From the NCBI GenBank assembly GCA_913055785.1, contig CAJXLJ010000005.1, forward strand, positions 1 to 64,000: a stretch of DNA of 64,000 bases, given 5' to 3'. Shown here one piece after another: positions 48,243 to 57,223 of this stretch. A program made the position numbers and the translations under genes. This stretch comes from an uncultured Parvularculaceae bacterium. GTDB taxonomy: Bacteria; Pseudomonadota; Alphaproteobacteria; Caulobacterales; Parvularculaceae. Numbering within the stretch: position 1 is the first letter of the stretch; every line of letters begins with the position of its first letter. Under the pieces are notes generated by a model. That model made no database searches. It had not been told where the DNA came from and saw only the letters and a program-made list of their open reading frames with translations.

Positions 48243-48812
48243 ATGACGAGCCTTGACGACGCACGCGAAGAGGATCGCACTCTCCCCGAAGACGCCACGC
48301 TGCTGATCGTCGACGATGACGAACCGTTTCGCACGCGTCTCGGACGCGCCCTTGAGAAACGCGGCTTTCAGCCGATCCTCGCCGCCGGCGCCAGCGACGC
48401 GATTGCGATCCTGAAAGACATGACGCCGGCATTCGCCGTCGTGGACCTTCGTCTCGAGGACGGCGACGGGCTGCAGGTCGTCAACCACATTCACGACGCC
48501 CGCGAGGACTGCCGCGTGGTGATGCTCACCGGCTACGGCAATATCGCGACCGCCGTCGCCGCCGTTAAAGCCGGGGCTATCGACTATCTGCCGAAACCCG
48601 CCGATGCGGACGATGTGGAAAAAGCCCTGCTAGCAAGACCCGGCGAACGGCCCGCACCGCCGGACAATCCGATGTCCGCCGACCGGGTGCGCTGGGAGCA
48701 CATCCAGCGCGTCTATGAGCTTTGCAACCACAACGTGTCGGAGACCGCGCGCCGTCTCGGCATGCACCGGCGCACCCTGCAGCGCATCCTCGCCAAGCGC
48801 GCACCGCGCTAA
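48243..48812 (+). CDS. regA: Response regulator RegA/PrrA/ActR
   Basis: About 189 aa. The receiver domain has LIVDDDEPF and the phosphoacceptor Asp in AFAVVDLRLEDGDG; MLTGYG and YLPKPAD complete the active site. A Pro-rich linker (ERPAPPDNP) leads to a Fis-like helix-turn-helix (HNVSETARRLGMHRRTLQRIL), the RegA family architecture. The start at 48243 (MTSLDD) fits the family length; an ATG 25 codons upstream is less likely. It lies 58 bases after regB and is expected to be its partner. Confidence 0.95.
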   Translation: MTSLDDAREEDRTLPEDATLLIVDDDEPFRTRLGRALEKRGFQPILAAGASDAIAILKDMTPAFAVVDLRLEDGDGLQVVNHIHDAREDCRVVMLTGYGNIATAVAAVKAGAIDYLPKPADADDVEKALLARPGERPAPPDNPMSADRVRWEHIQRVYELCNHNVSETARRLGMHRRTLQRILAKRAPR

Positions 48813-48968
48813 GCCCTGAACAGCGACAAAAGGCGCAGGCCCCGGCTGCGGCGAAGCGAGGCCGTCGCTCGGCGAGCGGAGGCGCTTCCGCTTGACGAAA
48901 ATAGCGCTTTTCCCAAAGGTAGCGCCTTCTTTCACCGCGACGCGTAACCGCTAAACGGAGCTATTTTC

Positions 48969-51704
48969 ATGCGAATGTTAACCGCCGCCCTGGGCGCCGC
49001 CCTGCTGCTATCAAGCGCCGCCCCCGCCGCCGCATCCGATGTCAAAATTCCCTACGACCAATTCGAACTCGACAACGGCCTCCGGGTCATTGTTCACGAG
49101 GACCGCAAGGCGCCGCTGGTGGCGGTGTCGATCTGGTATCATGTCGGTTCAAAGGACGAGCCCGAAGGCAAAACCGGCTTCGCGCATCTGTTCGAACACA
49201 TCATGTTCAACGGCTCCGAGAACTATCAGGGCGAATGGTTCGAACCGCTTGAGGAAGTCGGCGCGACCGATCTCAACGGCACCACATGGTTCGACCGCAC
49301 CAACTATTTCCAGACCGTTCCCACCCCGGCGCTCGAGCGCGTATTGTGGATGGAATCGGACCGCATGGGCCATCTCCTCGGCGCCGTGACGCAGGAAACG
49401 CTCGATAATCAGCGCGGCGTCGTGCAGAACGAAAAACGTCAAGGCGACAACCAGCCATACGGCCGGGTCGAATATTCGATGCTTGAAGGCCTCCTGCCCG
49501 CCGGCCACCCCTATCGCCATTCGACGATCGGCTCGATGGCGGATCTTGACGCCGCATCCCTTGAAGACGTCAAGGAATGGTTCCGAACCTATTACGGCGC
49601 CGCCAATACGGTGCTTGTCCTCGCCGGCGACATCGACGCCGAAACCGCGCGGCCGCTGGTCGAGAAATATTTCGGCGATATCGAAGCCGGTCCGCCGGTG
49701 ACGCAGACCAAAGCCAATGCGCCGAAACTCGACATCAACAAGCACGAAGTGATGTTCGATCTCGTGCCGCAACCGCGGATCGACCGCTACTGGACGGCGC
49801 CAGGCCGTACGACCCGCGAGGCGATGATGCTGACGCTGGCGGCGGAAATTCTCGGCGGCGGCAAGACGTCCCGCCTCTATCAGCGACTCGTCAACGATCT
49901 GCAGATCGCCACCTCGGCGACGGCGAGCCTTGAAGATCACGAACTGGTCAGCTTCTATTCGGTGACGGTCGACGCCAAGAAAGACGCCGACTTCGCCCGC
50001 GCGCAACGGGAAATGGAGCAGGTAGTTTTCAACTTCCTGCAAAAAGGCCCGACGGCGGCCGAACTCGCCCGCGCCAAGACCTCCATCAAGGCGAGCGTTA
50101 TTCGCGGGCTTGAAAAGGTCGGCGGTTTCGGCGGCAAGGCGACAGCGCTGGCCGAAGGCGCGCTTTACGCCAGTGATCCCGGCTTCATCGAAACCCAGCT
50201 CGACTGGCTCGATAGCGCCAGCATCGCCGATGTTATGAACGCCGCACGCGACGTCATGAACGCCGGCCATTACCAGATCGACGTTCTTCCCTATCCGGAT
50301 CATCAGACCGTCGCCTCCGACGTCGACCGCTCGAAGGGCGTGCCGGCGGTTACGAACTCCCCGGAACTCACCTTCCCGGCCATCCAGGAAACCACCCTGT
50401 CGAACGGCATGAAGGTCGTGCTCGCCGAACGCCGGGCGATCCCGGTGGTTGAAATCTCGGTGCAGTTCGACGCCGGCTACGCCGCTGACTCGGTTGAGGG
50501 CGGCAAACTTGGCGCAGCGTCCTTTACCGGCGCGATGCTCGATGAAGGCACGGCGCGGCGCACGGCGCTCGCCATCGCCGAAGAGCTTGAGTCTCTTGGC
50601 GCCACGCTGAGCTCCGGCTCCAATCTCGACGCCTCGAGCGTGTCGATGTCCGCCCTCAAGGAAAACCTTCGCGGGTCGCTCGACATTCTCGCCGACGTCA
50701 TCCGCAACCCGGCCTTCAAACAGGACGAACTCGACAGGCTGCGCGGGCGCTGGCTCGCCGGCATCGCGCAGGAAAAGGCCAATCCGGTGCAGCTCGCGCT
50801 CAGAATGCTGCCGCCGATGATTTACGGCGAAGAGCACGCCTATGGCGTACCGTTCACCGGTTCCGGCACGGAAGAATCGATCAATTCCCTGACCCGTCAG
50901 GACCTGACGAGCTTCCATTCCACATGGATGCGTCCGGACAACGCGACGATCTTCGTTGTCGGCGACGCCAGTCTTGCGGAAATCAAGCCTGAACTCGAAC
51001 GGGCTTTCGGTTCGTGGCGCGCGCCGTCACAGCCGGTCCCGCAGAAAAACGTCGCGACGGTCGGTCTGCCCGCCAAAGGCAAGATCATCATCGTCGACAA
51101 GCCCGGCTCGCCGCAGTCGCTGATCCTCGGGGCGCATGTGGCGCCGTCATCCAGCGCGCCGAATGAAGTGGCGATCACCGCGATGAACGACATCATCGGC
51201 GGTCAGTTCAGCGCGCGCGTGAACATGAACCTCCGCGAAGACAAGGGATGGGCGTATGGCGCCTACACCTTCCTTTCCGGCGCCAAGGGCCAGCGGCCCT
51301 GGTTCGTCTACGCGCCCGTTCAGACCGACAAGACAAGCCAGTCGATGGTCGAACTGATGAAGGAGCTGAACGAGTACAAGACCTCCCGGCCGGCCACCGC
51401 GACCGAGATCGAGCGCATGAAGCTCAACAACACGCGCTCGCTCCCCGGCTCCTATGAGACCGCCTCGTCGGTGCTCGGCAGCCTCACCTCCAGCGCCCGC
51501 TATGGCCGGCCCTGGGATTACCCGGCTAGCCTGACCGACAAGTTCAACGGTCTCGGCGCCAGCGACATCACCGCCGCCGCCAAGGAAGTCATCCATCCCG
51601 AAAGCCTGGTGTGGGTGATCGTCGGCGACCGCGCAAAGATCGAGGCGGGCGTGCGCGCCCTCAATCTCGGACCGGTTGAAGTAAGAGCCCTGAGCGACCT
51701 CTAG
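48969..51704 (+). CDS. M16-family zinc peptidase (pitrilysin-like), exported
   Basis: 911 aa with a signal peptide (cleavage near AAPAAAS). The catalytic inverted zinc motif HLFEHIMFNGSENY is HxxEH (about residue 75), with the distal Glu in NQRGVVQNEKRQG. A second M16 domain from about residue 460 carries the inactive-looking partner half and RGRWLAGIAQEK. Both halves clamp peptides in a chamber; substrates in alphaproteobacteria are probably periplasmic peptides. It has a strong terminator directly downstream. Confidence 0.92.
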   Translation: MRMLTAALGAALLLSSAAPAAASDVKIPYDQFELDNGLRVIVHEDRKAPLVAVSIWYHVGSKDEPEGKTGFAHLFEHIMFNGSENYQGEWFEPLEEVGATDLNGTTWFDRTNYFQTVPTPALERVLWMESDRMGHLLGAVTQETLDNQRGVVQNEKRQGDNQPYGRVEYSMLEGLLPAGHPYRHSTIGSMADLDAASLEDVKEWFRTYYGAANTVLVLAGDIDAETARPLVEKYFGDIEAGPPVTQTKANAPKLDINKHEVMFDLVPQPRIDRYWTAPGRTTREAMMLTLAAEILGGGKTSRLYQRLVNDLQIATSATASLEDHELVSFYSVTVDAKKDADFARAQREMEQVVFNFLQKGPTAAELARAKTSIKASVIRGLEKVGGFGGKATALAEGALYASDPGFIETQLDWLDSASIADVMNAARDVMNAGHYQIDVLPYPDHQTVASDVDRSKGVPAVTNSPELTFPAIQETTLSNGMKVVLAERRAIPVVEISVQFDAGYAADSVEGGKLGAASFTGAMLDEGTARRTALAIAEELESLGATLSSGSNLDASSVSMSALKENLRGSLDILADVIRNPAFKQDELDRLRGRWLAGIAQEKANPVQLALRMLPPMIYGEEHAYGVPFTGSGTEESINSLTRQDLTSFHSTWMRPDNATIFVVGDASLAEIKPELERAFGSWRAPSQPVPQKNVATVGLPAKGKIIIVDKPGSPQSLILGAHVAPSSSAPNEVAITAMNDIIGGQFSARVNMNLREDKGWAYGAYTFLSGAKGQRPWFVYAPVQTDKTSQSMVELMKELNEYKTSRPATATEIERMKLNNTRSLPGSYETASSVLGSLTSSARYGRPWDYPASLTDKFNGLGASDITAAAKEVIHPESLVWVIVGDRAKIEAGVRALNLGPVEVRALSDL

Positions 51705-51729
51705 CGCGCTCAAGTATCAAAACCTGAAA

Positions 51730-51756
51730 GGCGCGCCCCTGCGGCGCGCCTTTTTT
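51730..51756 (+). terminator. Terminator after the M16 peptidase gene
   Basis: GGCGCGCC (51730-51737), a five-base loop and GGCGCGCC (51743-51750, itself self-complementary) are followed by six T. It lies about 25 bases past the stop and separates this gene from the MotA-like gene. Confidence 0.93.
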
Positions 51757-51868
51757 GTTGGGTTTCCGCCACTAAAGGCCCAATTCGCCCGGCCTTAACG
51801 CTTTCATACGGCCCCGTTTTTGAATTATGATAGGGCGCGGGATTGGTAAGGGTTTTCAAGGGGATCTC

Positions 51869-52819
51869 ATGGCGCGCTCGTTCGGACGTACCGTCAAATT
51901 CGCCAGACCGGGCGGCAACATTCTGAATATGTTGCTGTTTTTATCGGCTGTCGGGGCCGTCGTTTACTATCTTTCACCGATGAGCCCGCAGCCGACGCCG
52001 CTGTTGCTTGACGCGTTCAACGCCAATCCGGCGCTCAACGGCCTTATTCTCGGCGTGCTTGCAATCGGCATCATCTACAATCTGCGGCAGGCCGGGGTGA
52101 TCGACCCCGCCGTACGCTGGGTCGAAACCTTCATGGACGCCTCTGACCCGTCGCGGGCGCGCCTGCCCCGGGCGCCCAATCTCATCAGCGCCATGGCGCG
52201 GCTGCTTCTCGACGCCGACACACGATCGACGCGCCTGTCGCCGGAATCGACGCGGGCCATTCTCGATTCGATCGGCACACGGATGGATGAAGGCCGCGAA
52301 ACCGGCCGCTACATCATGAACCTTCTGGTGTTCCTCGGCCTGCTCGGCACCTTCTGGGGGCTTTTGCAGACCGTTTCCGCCGTCGCCGAAACCATCAACG
52401 GCCTCGCCAATGCAGGCGGCGCGGCGGAAGACGCGGTCGCGCAATTGATCGCAAACTTGCGCGAGCCGCTGTCGGGCATGGGCACGGCGTTTTCATCCTC
52501 GCTGTTCGGCCTCGGCGGCAGCCTCGTGGTCGGCTTCCTCGATCTTGAGGCCGGCAAGGCGCAGAACCGTTTTTATTCAAACCTTGAAGACTGGCTCGCC
52601 GGCATAACCGAAACCGTGCGCCCGCGCAGCGGGGACAGCGCCAAGCTTGCCGCCGACTACGAGAATGAAGATCTCGCTGCGGCGCTGCAAACGCTCGAAG
52701 CGTCGCTCGCCGCCAACACCGAAACGCAGATCAAGGCCCAGGCCGGTCAGATCGCCGAACTCAAGGATGAAATCCGGGCCCTCAATCGTACGCTGATCCG
52801 CGTCGGCGGCGGGGAGTAG
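51869..52819 (+). CDS. MotA/TolQ/ExbB-family proton-channel protein
   Basis: About 316 aa. Hydrophobic helices near residues 20-40, 60-80, 155-175 and 205-230. The GTFWGLLQTVSAVAETI segment (LLGTFWGLLQTV) and GMGTAFSSSLFGLGGSLVVGF are typical of the TolQ/ExbB/MotA channel fold. A long soluble region (LPRAPNLISAMARLLLDADT) and a coiled tail differ from classical MotA. The start at 51869 (MARSFGR) lies 14 codons into the longer frame and follows AAGGGGATCTC. It is followed three bases later by an OmpA-type partner. It is a second stator-like pair in this window. Confidence 0.85.
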   Translation: MARSFGRTVKFARPGGNILNMLLFLSAVGAVVYYLSPMSPQPTPLLLDAFNANPALNGLILGVLAIGIIYNLRQAGVIDPAVRWVETFMDASDPSRARLPRAPNLISAMARLLLDADTRSTRLSPESTRAILDSIGTRMDEGRETGRYIMNLLVFLGLLGTFWGLLQTVSAVAETINGLANAGGAAEDAVAQLIANLREPLSGMGTAFSSSLFGLGGSLVVGFLDLEAGKAQNRFYSNLEDWLAGITETVRPRSGDSAKLAADYENEDLAAALQTLEASLAANTETQIKAQAGQIAELKDEIRALNRTLIRVGGGE

Positions 52820-52822
52820 CCC

Positions 52823-53851
52823 ATGGCCCGCCGGCGGACGAGAAGCGAGGCCAATATCTGGCCGGGCTTCGTCGACGGATTGTCGACCCTTCTCCTCGTG
52901 CTGATGTTCGTGCTGTCGATCTTCGTGGTCGCGCAGTTTTATCTCGGCGACCGCCTGCAGACCGTCAAAGACGAACTCGCCTCGAAAGACGACGAACTCG
53001 CGCGCCTGATTGCGCAGATCAACTCTCTCAATGACCAGCTCGGCCTCGCCCAGAACGAAAAAGCGAGGCTCGAAGCGCAGATCCTGTCGCTGGAAGACAC
53101 GATCGCCAAGAAGGACGAAGAACTCGACAGTCTCGGCGTCGCGCTCGCCGCCAGCCAGGCCGCTGTCGCCGCCTCCGCCGAAGAGCTTGAAGCGGAAAAA
53201 GCGCTGAGTGAGCAGCAAAAGAGCGAGCTGGCGACCCTCAACGCACAGATCGCCGCCCTGCGCCGGCAACTTGCAAGCCTGCAGGAAGCGCTTGATGCGG
53301 CGGAAGCCAAAGACAAGGAACAGCAGGCGCAGATTGAGAACCTGTCGAAGCGTCTCAACGCAGCGCTCGCTCGCAAGGTGCAGGAACTGCAGGAGGTGCG
53401 CTCGCGTTTCTTCGAAGCCCTGCGGGAGGCCCTCGGCGACCGTACGGATGTCAAAGTCGTCGGCGACCGCTTCATTTTCGAAAGCGATATCCTGTTCGGT
53501 TCCTGCTCGGCGACGCTCGGAGCCGCCGGCAAGCTCGAGCTCGACAAGCTCGCCGGCGCCCTTCTCGACATTCAAGGGGACATCCCGGGAGAAGTGAACT
53601 GGGTGCTGCGGGTGGACGGCCATGCTGACGCCTCGCCGCTCGGGCCGTCATGCCGCCAGTTCTTCGATTCCAATCTCGATCTCTCGGCGCAGCGCGCGAT
53701 CTCGGTCGTCGAATATCTGATCAGCCAGGGCGTCGCCGGAAGGCGCCTCCTCGCCACCGGCTCGGGCTCAACGTCGCCGCTTGTTTCAGGCTATGGCGCG
53801 GGCTCTCTCGCCCAGAACCGGCGCATCGAATTCAAGCTGACGGAACGGTAA
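52823..53851 (+). CDS. MotB-like OmpA-family protein with long coiled coil
   Basis: 342 aa. A single helix near the N-terminus (FVDGLSTLLLVLMFVLSIFVV, about residues 15-35) is preceded by the Asp-bearing WPGFVDG, similar to the ion-binding Asp of MotB. Residues 50-200 form a charged coiled coil (ELARLIAQINSLND, EKARLEAQILSLED and further heptads). The C-terminal OmpA domain has VDGHADASPLGP and QRAISVVEYLISQGV, ending NRRIEFKL. The pair probably forms an energy-transducing complex linking inner membrane and peptidoglycan. Whether it drives flagella, gliding or transport is unknown. Confidence 0.85.
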   Translation: MARRRTRSEANIWPGFVDGLSTLLLVLMFVLSIFVVAQFYLGDRLQTVKDELASKDDELARLIAQINSLNDQLGLAQNEKARLEAQILSLEDTIAKKDEELDSLGVALAASQAAVAASAEELEAEKALSEQQKSELATLNAQIAALRRQLASLQEALDAAEAKDKEQQAQIENLSKRLNAALARKVQELQEVRSRFFEALREALGDRTDVKVVGDRFIFESDILFGSCSATLGAAGKLELDKLAGALLDIQGDIPGEVNWVLRVDGHADASPLGPSCRQFFDSNLDLSAQRAISVVEYLISQGVAGRRLLATGSGSTSPLVSGYGAGSLAQNRRIEFKLTER

Positions 53852-53855
53852 GCCT

Positions 53856-54278
53856 TCAACCGCCGAACACGACCTGGTTCATGATGCGCCCGGGCAAGGC
53901 GACCGCGAGAACCCCGGCGATAATCAGCCCGCCAATGAACATGCCGATGAACGGCGCCTTGTGCCGTTTGAGATTGGGCCCGCCCTTCATCAAAAAGCCA
54001 ACGCCCTGATAAAGCCCGACCGCAGTGATGACGGTGAGAATATGGATGGGGCTGAACCATTTCAGGAATGGCAGACTCGGATCGATCGACGGTCTGATGA
54101 AAATGCTTGAGACCGTGACCGCCGCCATCAACACGATCCAGACGACGCCGATGGTCTTGTGGGGAAGCGTGCCCTTGGGCGCCGCAAACTGAATGACGCC
54201 CAGAAGAAAGGCGGCCATCGCTGCGAACGCATGGACCTGGATCACCCAGGGCGCGCCCAGCAAAGGGTCCAGCGACAT
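53856..54278 (-). CDS. DUF2306-family membrane protein
   Basis: About 140 aa with four hydrophobic helices and the spaced His residues (VHAFAAMAAFLLGV, LPHKTIGVVWI, SPIHILTVITAVG, KRHKAPFIGMF) of the DUF2306 family, which suggests a heme or metal ligand set in the membrane. The ATG at 54278 is preceded by GGAGG at good spacing, better than the upstream ATG at 54290. The gene is convergent with the OmpA-type gene, four bases apart, and has the SURF1 gene upstream on the same strand. Confidence 0.75.
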   Translation of the reverse strand: MSLDPLLGAPWVIQVHAFAAMAAFLLGVIQFAAPKGTLPHKTIGVVWIVLMAAVTVSSIFIRPSIDPSLPFLKWFSPIHILTVITAVGLYQGVGFLMKGGPNLKRHKAPFIGMFIGGLIIAGVLAVALPGRIMNQVVFGG

Positions 54279-54365
54279 CAAGACCTCCATCCCCCGGCAG
54301 AGCCGGCCAGCGAGCCATCAAGCAAAGCGAGACCTTGGCCGCCGCAGCAGAACAGGTTACTCACT

Positions 54366-55112
54366 TTATTTTTCAAAGTTATTTGAAGAAACTTTCTTTG
54401 GCAAGGATAAAATCAGCCACACCGCCAAAAGCACCGCCGCAAGCCCGAACCAGGTGAGCGCATAATCGAGATGATTGTTGCGGAACTCCAGCCTAGTCGA
54501 CCCGCCCTTCGGCCAGTCCGCCCCCTCAACGGCGAACCGGTCGATATAATAGCCGGGCGCCGCATGGCCGGCAGCCTCGGCGAATTGCGCAGGATCCCGC
54601 GTAAACCATAGTCCGTCCACGGATTGACCGGTGGGCCGGAACCAGGAAGCCGGCGGCGCCGGTTTCTCCGGATACCGGAACAGGCCTTCGAACGCGATAT
54701 CCGGCCCATCCTCGATATGAGCGGTTCTATCCCCCTCCGTAAGAACCCGTTGCGGCATGAAGCCGAGATTCACATAGATGATGTCGCCGGTTCGCGAAGT
54801 CACCGGCGCAAAGACAAAGCCGCCCGCCTCACTGTTGTAGGTCCCGAATACAAAAGCCAGGTCCGGAAGACCAATGCGCCCGGAAAGCGACACCGGCGTG
54901 TATTCCATATCCTCGCCGGCTTCGGCGCGCGCGAACGCTTTCTCAAAAGGGATTGGCGCTTCCGCAACTCGCGCCTCGATCTTGGCGATCAGCGCCTGTT
55001 TCCACTCAAGGCGATGAAGCTGCCAGACGCCGAGTGCGATCAACACGGCGAGCCCGAGCCCTGCACATAAGGTCAACACCGGACGAAACTGAAACCGCCT
55101 GCCGGCGACCAT
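54366..55112 (-). CDS. SURF1-family cytochrome oxidase assembly protein
   Basis: About 248 aa, two membrane helices (near residues 15-32 and 225-245) flanking a periplasmic beta domain. PVSLSGRIGLPDLAF, VNLGFMPQRVL and DGLWFTRDPAQFAEA are characteristic of SURF1, which helps heme a insertion into CtaD. The start at 55112 (MVAGRRFQF) is an ATG; the longer reading begins with TTG. Last gene of the oxidase cluster, four bases after the DUF983 stop. Confidence 0.92.
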   Translation of the reverse strand: MVAGRRFQFRPVLTLCAGLGLAVLIALGVWQLHRLEWKQALIAKIEARVAEAPIPFEKAFARAEAGEDMEYTPVSLSGRIGLPDLAFVFGTYNSEAGGFVFAPVTSRTGDIIYVNLGFMPQRVLTEGDRTAHIEDGPDIAFEGLFRYPEKPAPPASWFRPTGQSVDGLWFTRDPAQFAEAAGHAAPGYYIDRFAVEGADWPKGGSTRLEFRNNHLDYALTWFGLAAVLLAVWLILSLPKKVSSNNFEK

Positions 55113-55116
55113 ATGC

Positions 55117-55485
55117 TTATTCCTCAAGACGCCCTTCTGCCGCCTTGTTGGCGTATTGCAGCGCGATCAGGGTCGCCTTCAAAGGGCGCAAGAGCGCGAG
55201 GATCATGATGACCGCAAGCCCCGCGCTCAGCGCAAAAGCCAGCCAGATCGGCGCATACCAGACAAAGCGCGCGACAAAAGCGAGCGCAACAGCGACAAAG
55301 CCCACGATGAAAATCACGAATACCGCAGGGCCGTCGCCGGAATCCGCCTTGGCGTAATCAAGCGCGCAGACCGGGCATGCCGGTTTGAGACCGAGAAACC
55401 CGTCAAACAATTCGCCCTGGCCGCAACGGGGGCATTTTCCGCCCAACCCCGCCGCATAGGGCGATATCGGCGGATAGTAGGTCAC
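55117..55485 (-). CDS. DUF983 family protein with zinc-ribbon and membrane domain
   Basis: 122 aa. The N-terminus carries a Cys4 zinc ribbon (KCPRCGQGELFDGFL and ACPVCALDY), then two hydrophobic helices (about residues 50-75 and 80-105). DUF983 genes are a regular part of alphaproteobacterial cta operons and are thought to help oxidase assembly, but the reaction is unknown. It begins with GTG overlapping the upstream gene stop (GTGA). Confidence 0.9.
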   Translation of the reverse strand: MTYYPPISPYAAGLGGKCPRCGQGELFDGFLGLKPACPVCALDYAKADSGDGPAVFVIFIVGFVAVALAFVARFVWYAPIWLAFALSAGLAVIMILALLRPLKATLIALQYANKAAEGRLEE

Positions 55486-56060
55486 TCGGCGACGGCGCCA
55501 TGAGGCGCGGGCCTAAGCTCGATCACCGCATCATCCGCCGGCCGGACCTGGCCGCGATGATACGCCTTCGCCGGATCCGTCAGTCCACGCACGGTTTTGA
55601 CGGCGCAGGTCGTATAGCCGTCTTCATCCGTTTCAAGGTCGCCCCGAGCAATAAGCTTGGCGCGCATCGCGTCCGGCAAGTCGCCGCACATCATCAGGAC
55701 GAGACGAAACTTCTTCGTATCCCCGGCGCCGTAATAATAGGCATACCCGTCATCAGCGCCGTTCGCCTGAACCGCATAGCCCGCGCGGCCGACACGCCGG
55801 AACCGCATTTCGGTGACTTCCTGGTCTTCAGACGAGACGAATTTATAAAGCCCGGTCCTGTCGCGGGTCACCGACATGAACTGGCAGTCCGGTTCATCGT
55901 CGTCGTCATTGACCGGACAGGACTGATAGTCGCCTGGCGCGAGGGGTTTGGCGTTGCCGTTACGGGCGTTGAGCACGGGATCTTCGGAAATCAGACAGCC
56001 GCCCAGAAGCGCCGCGAGCGCCCCCGCAAAGCCGGCCTTCATGAGGGTCGATGAGCGCAT
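55482..56060 (-). CDS. Hypothetical lipoprotein inside the cytochrome oxidase locus
   Basis: About 192 aa. Lipoprotein signal peptide with LLGGC as lipobox (about residue 22). The mature part has a short Cys-bearing stretch YQSCPVNDDDDEPDCQF and further Cys (MMCGDLPDAM, YTTCAV) that could pair as disulfides. The body resembles small beta domains (FKLVLMMCG-like segment FRLVLMM). No family recognised. The start at 56060 gives the lipobox; a longer frame is a shadow. Its place between ctaE and DUF983 with a four-base overlap suggests a role in oxidase biogenesis. Confidence 0.65.
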   Translation of the reverse strand: MRSSTLMKAGFAGALAALLGGCLISEDPVLNARNGNAKPLAPGDYQSCPVNDDDDEPDCQFMSVTRDRTGLYKFVSSEDQEVTEMRFRRVGRAGYAVQANGADDGYAYYYGAGDTKKFRLVLMMCGDLPDAMRAKLIARGDLETDEDGYTTCAVKTVRGLTDPAKAYHRGQVRPADDAVIELRPAPHGAVAE

Positions 56061-56106
56061 GGCCCGCCCTCCCTGTTGCTGCGTCTGAAAGCTTAAGGGC
56101 CGGTCC

Positions 56107-57099
56107 TCAGGACAACAAGCCCATATTCCCCAGCACGTAAATGAAGGCGAAGAGGAACAGCCACACCACATCGACAAAGTGCCAGTACCAAGCCGCCGCC
56201 TCGAAACCGAAATGCCGCTCCGGCGTGAAGTGCCCGGCAAGCGCCCGGAACAGGCAGACTGTCAGGAAGATCGTCCCGATAATCACATGCAGACCGTGGA
56301 AGCCGGTCGCCATGAAGAAGGAGGCGCCGTAAATGCCGCCGCCGGAAAACTTGAACATGTCGAAGGAGAGCGCCTCGTAATACTCAACCGCCTGAAACGC
56401 CGAGAACACCGCGCCGAGTATGATCGTCAGGATCAGCCCCTGAACGAGACCTTTCTGGTCGCCGTGGACCACTGCATGGTGGGCCCATGTCACGGTCGTG
56501 CCGGACAGCAGCAGGATCAGCGTGTTGATGAGCGGCAGACCCCAGGGGCTCAAAGGCTGAACGCCGACCGGCGGCCACACATTGCCTGTGGCGACCTCTC
56601 GTCCGGCATTGCCGAGCACCGCGCCGACATCTTCGCCCGTCCCCGGATCGGTGAGCATCAATTGCGAGCCGTCCGCCAGCATCACCGGATCCCATCCGCC
56701 CGGGAACAGAGCCGCGCCGAAAAACGCCCAGAACCAAGCGGCGAAGAACATCACCTCCGACGCGATGAACAGCACCATCCCGTAGCGCAGCCCGAGCCGC
56801 ACGACGAGGCTGGTGTTTTCACCGGTGAGGCTTTCCTTGATGACGTCGCGCCACCAGCCGATCATGGTGACGAGCACGCCCGCAAAGCCCAGCAGGAATA
56901 GCCAGTTGCCGGAGAGCGCGATCATCCGGTCTCCGTCGTCATTGACGACCGGGCCGAGTTCAAGGCCGGCTTCGCCGACTCCCGAGCGCATCCAGGTGAC
57001 CGCGCCGATCATCATCATGGCGGCGGCGATCGACCCGACGAGCGGCCACGGACTTGGATTGACGAGGTGATAATCGTGTTTGACTTCGGCGCCGGCCAT
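56107..57099 (-). CDS. ctaE: Cytochrome c oxidase subunit III
   Basis: 330 aa with about seven helices. [19 protein letters not shown] at the start, [23 protein letters not shown] (with conserved Glu), [15 protein letters not shown] and [19 protein letters not shown], and the C-terminal [19 protein letters not shown] are the standard subunit III signatures. It stabilises the proton-uptake path of subunit I. It is a bit longer than the 260-aa norm because of an extra periplasmic stretch between helices 1-3. Clear member of the aa3 cluster. Confidence 0.97.
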   Translation of the reverse strand: MAGAEVKHDYHLVNPSPWPLVGSIAAAMMMIGAVTWMRSGVGEAGLELGPVVNDDGDRMIALSGNWLFLLGFAGVLVTMIGWWRDVIKESLTGENTSLVVRLGLRYGMVLFIASEVMFFAAWFWAFFGAALFPGGWDPVMLADGSQLMLTDPGTGEDVGAVLGNAGREVATGNVWPPVGVQPLSPWGLPLINTLILLLSGTTVTWAHHAVVHGDQKGLVQGLILTIILGAVFSAFQAVEYYEALSFDMFKFSGGGIYGASFFMATGFHGLHVIIGTIFLTVCLFRALAGHFTPERHFGFEAAAWYWHFVDVVWLFLFAFIYVLGNMGLLS

Positions 57100-57223
57100 A
57101 TCCGCCCCTGCTCTTCAAATGGGATAAGGTTTCAGGCGGCTTTCTATACTGCGGCGGGCGCTGAATCCAAGCGCCGGAGGCCCCTGACGCCGCGCTAAAG
57201 AGCCGCAGCTTGCGCGGAACGCC

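Noticed and set aside
49149..50918. 589-aa minus-strand frame opposite the M16 peptidase gene
   Set aside because: Shadow frame; the plus strand encodes an unmistakable M16 protein.
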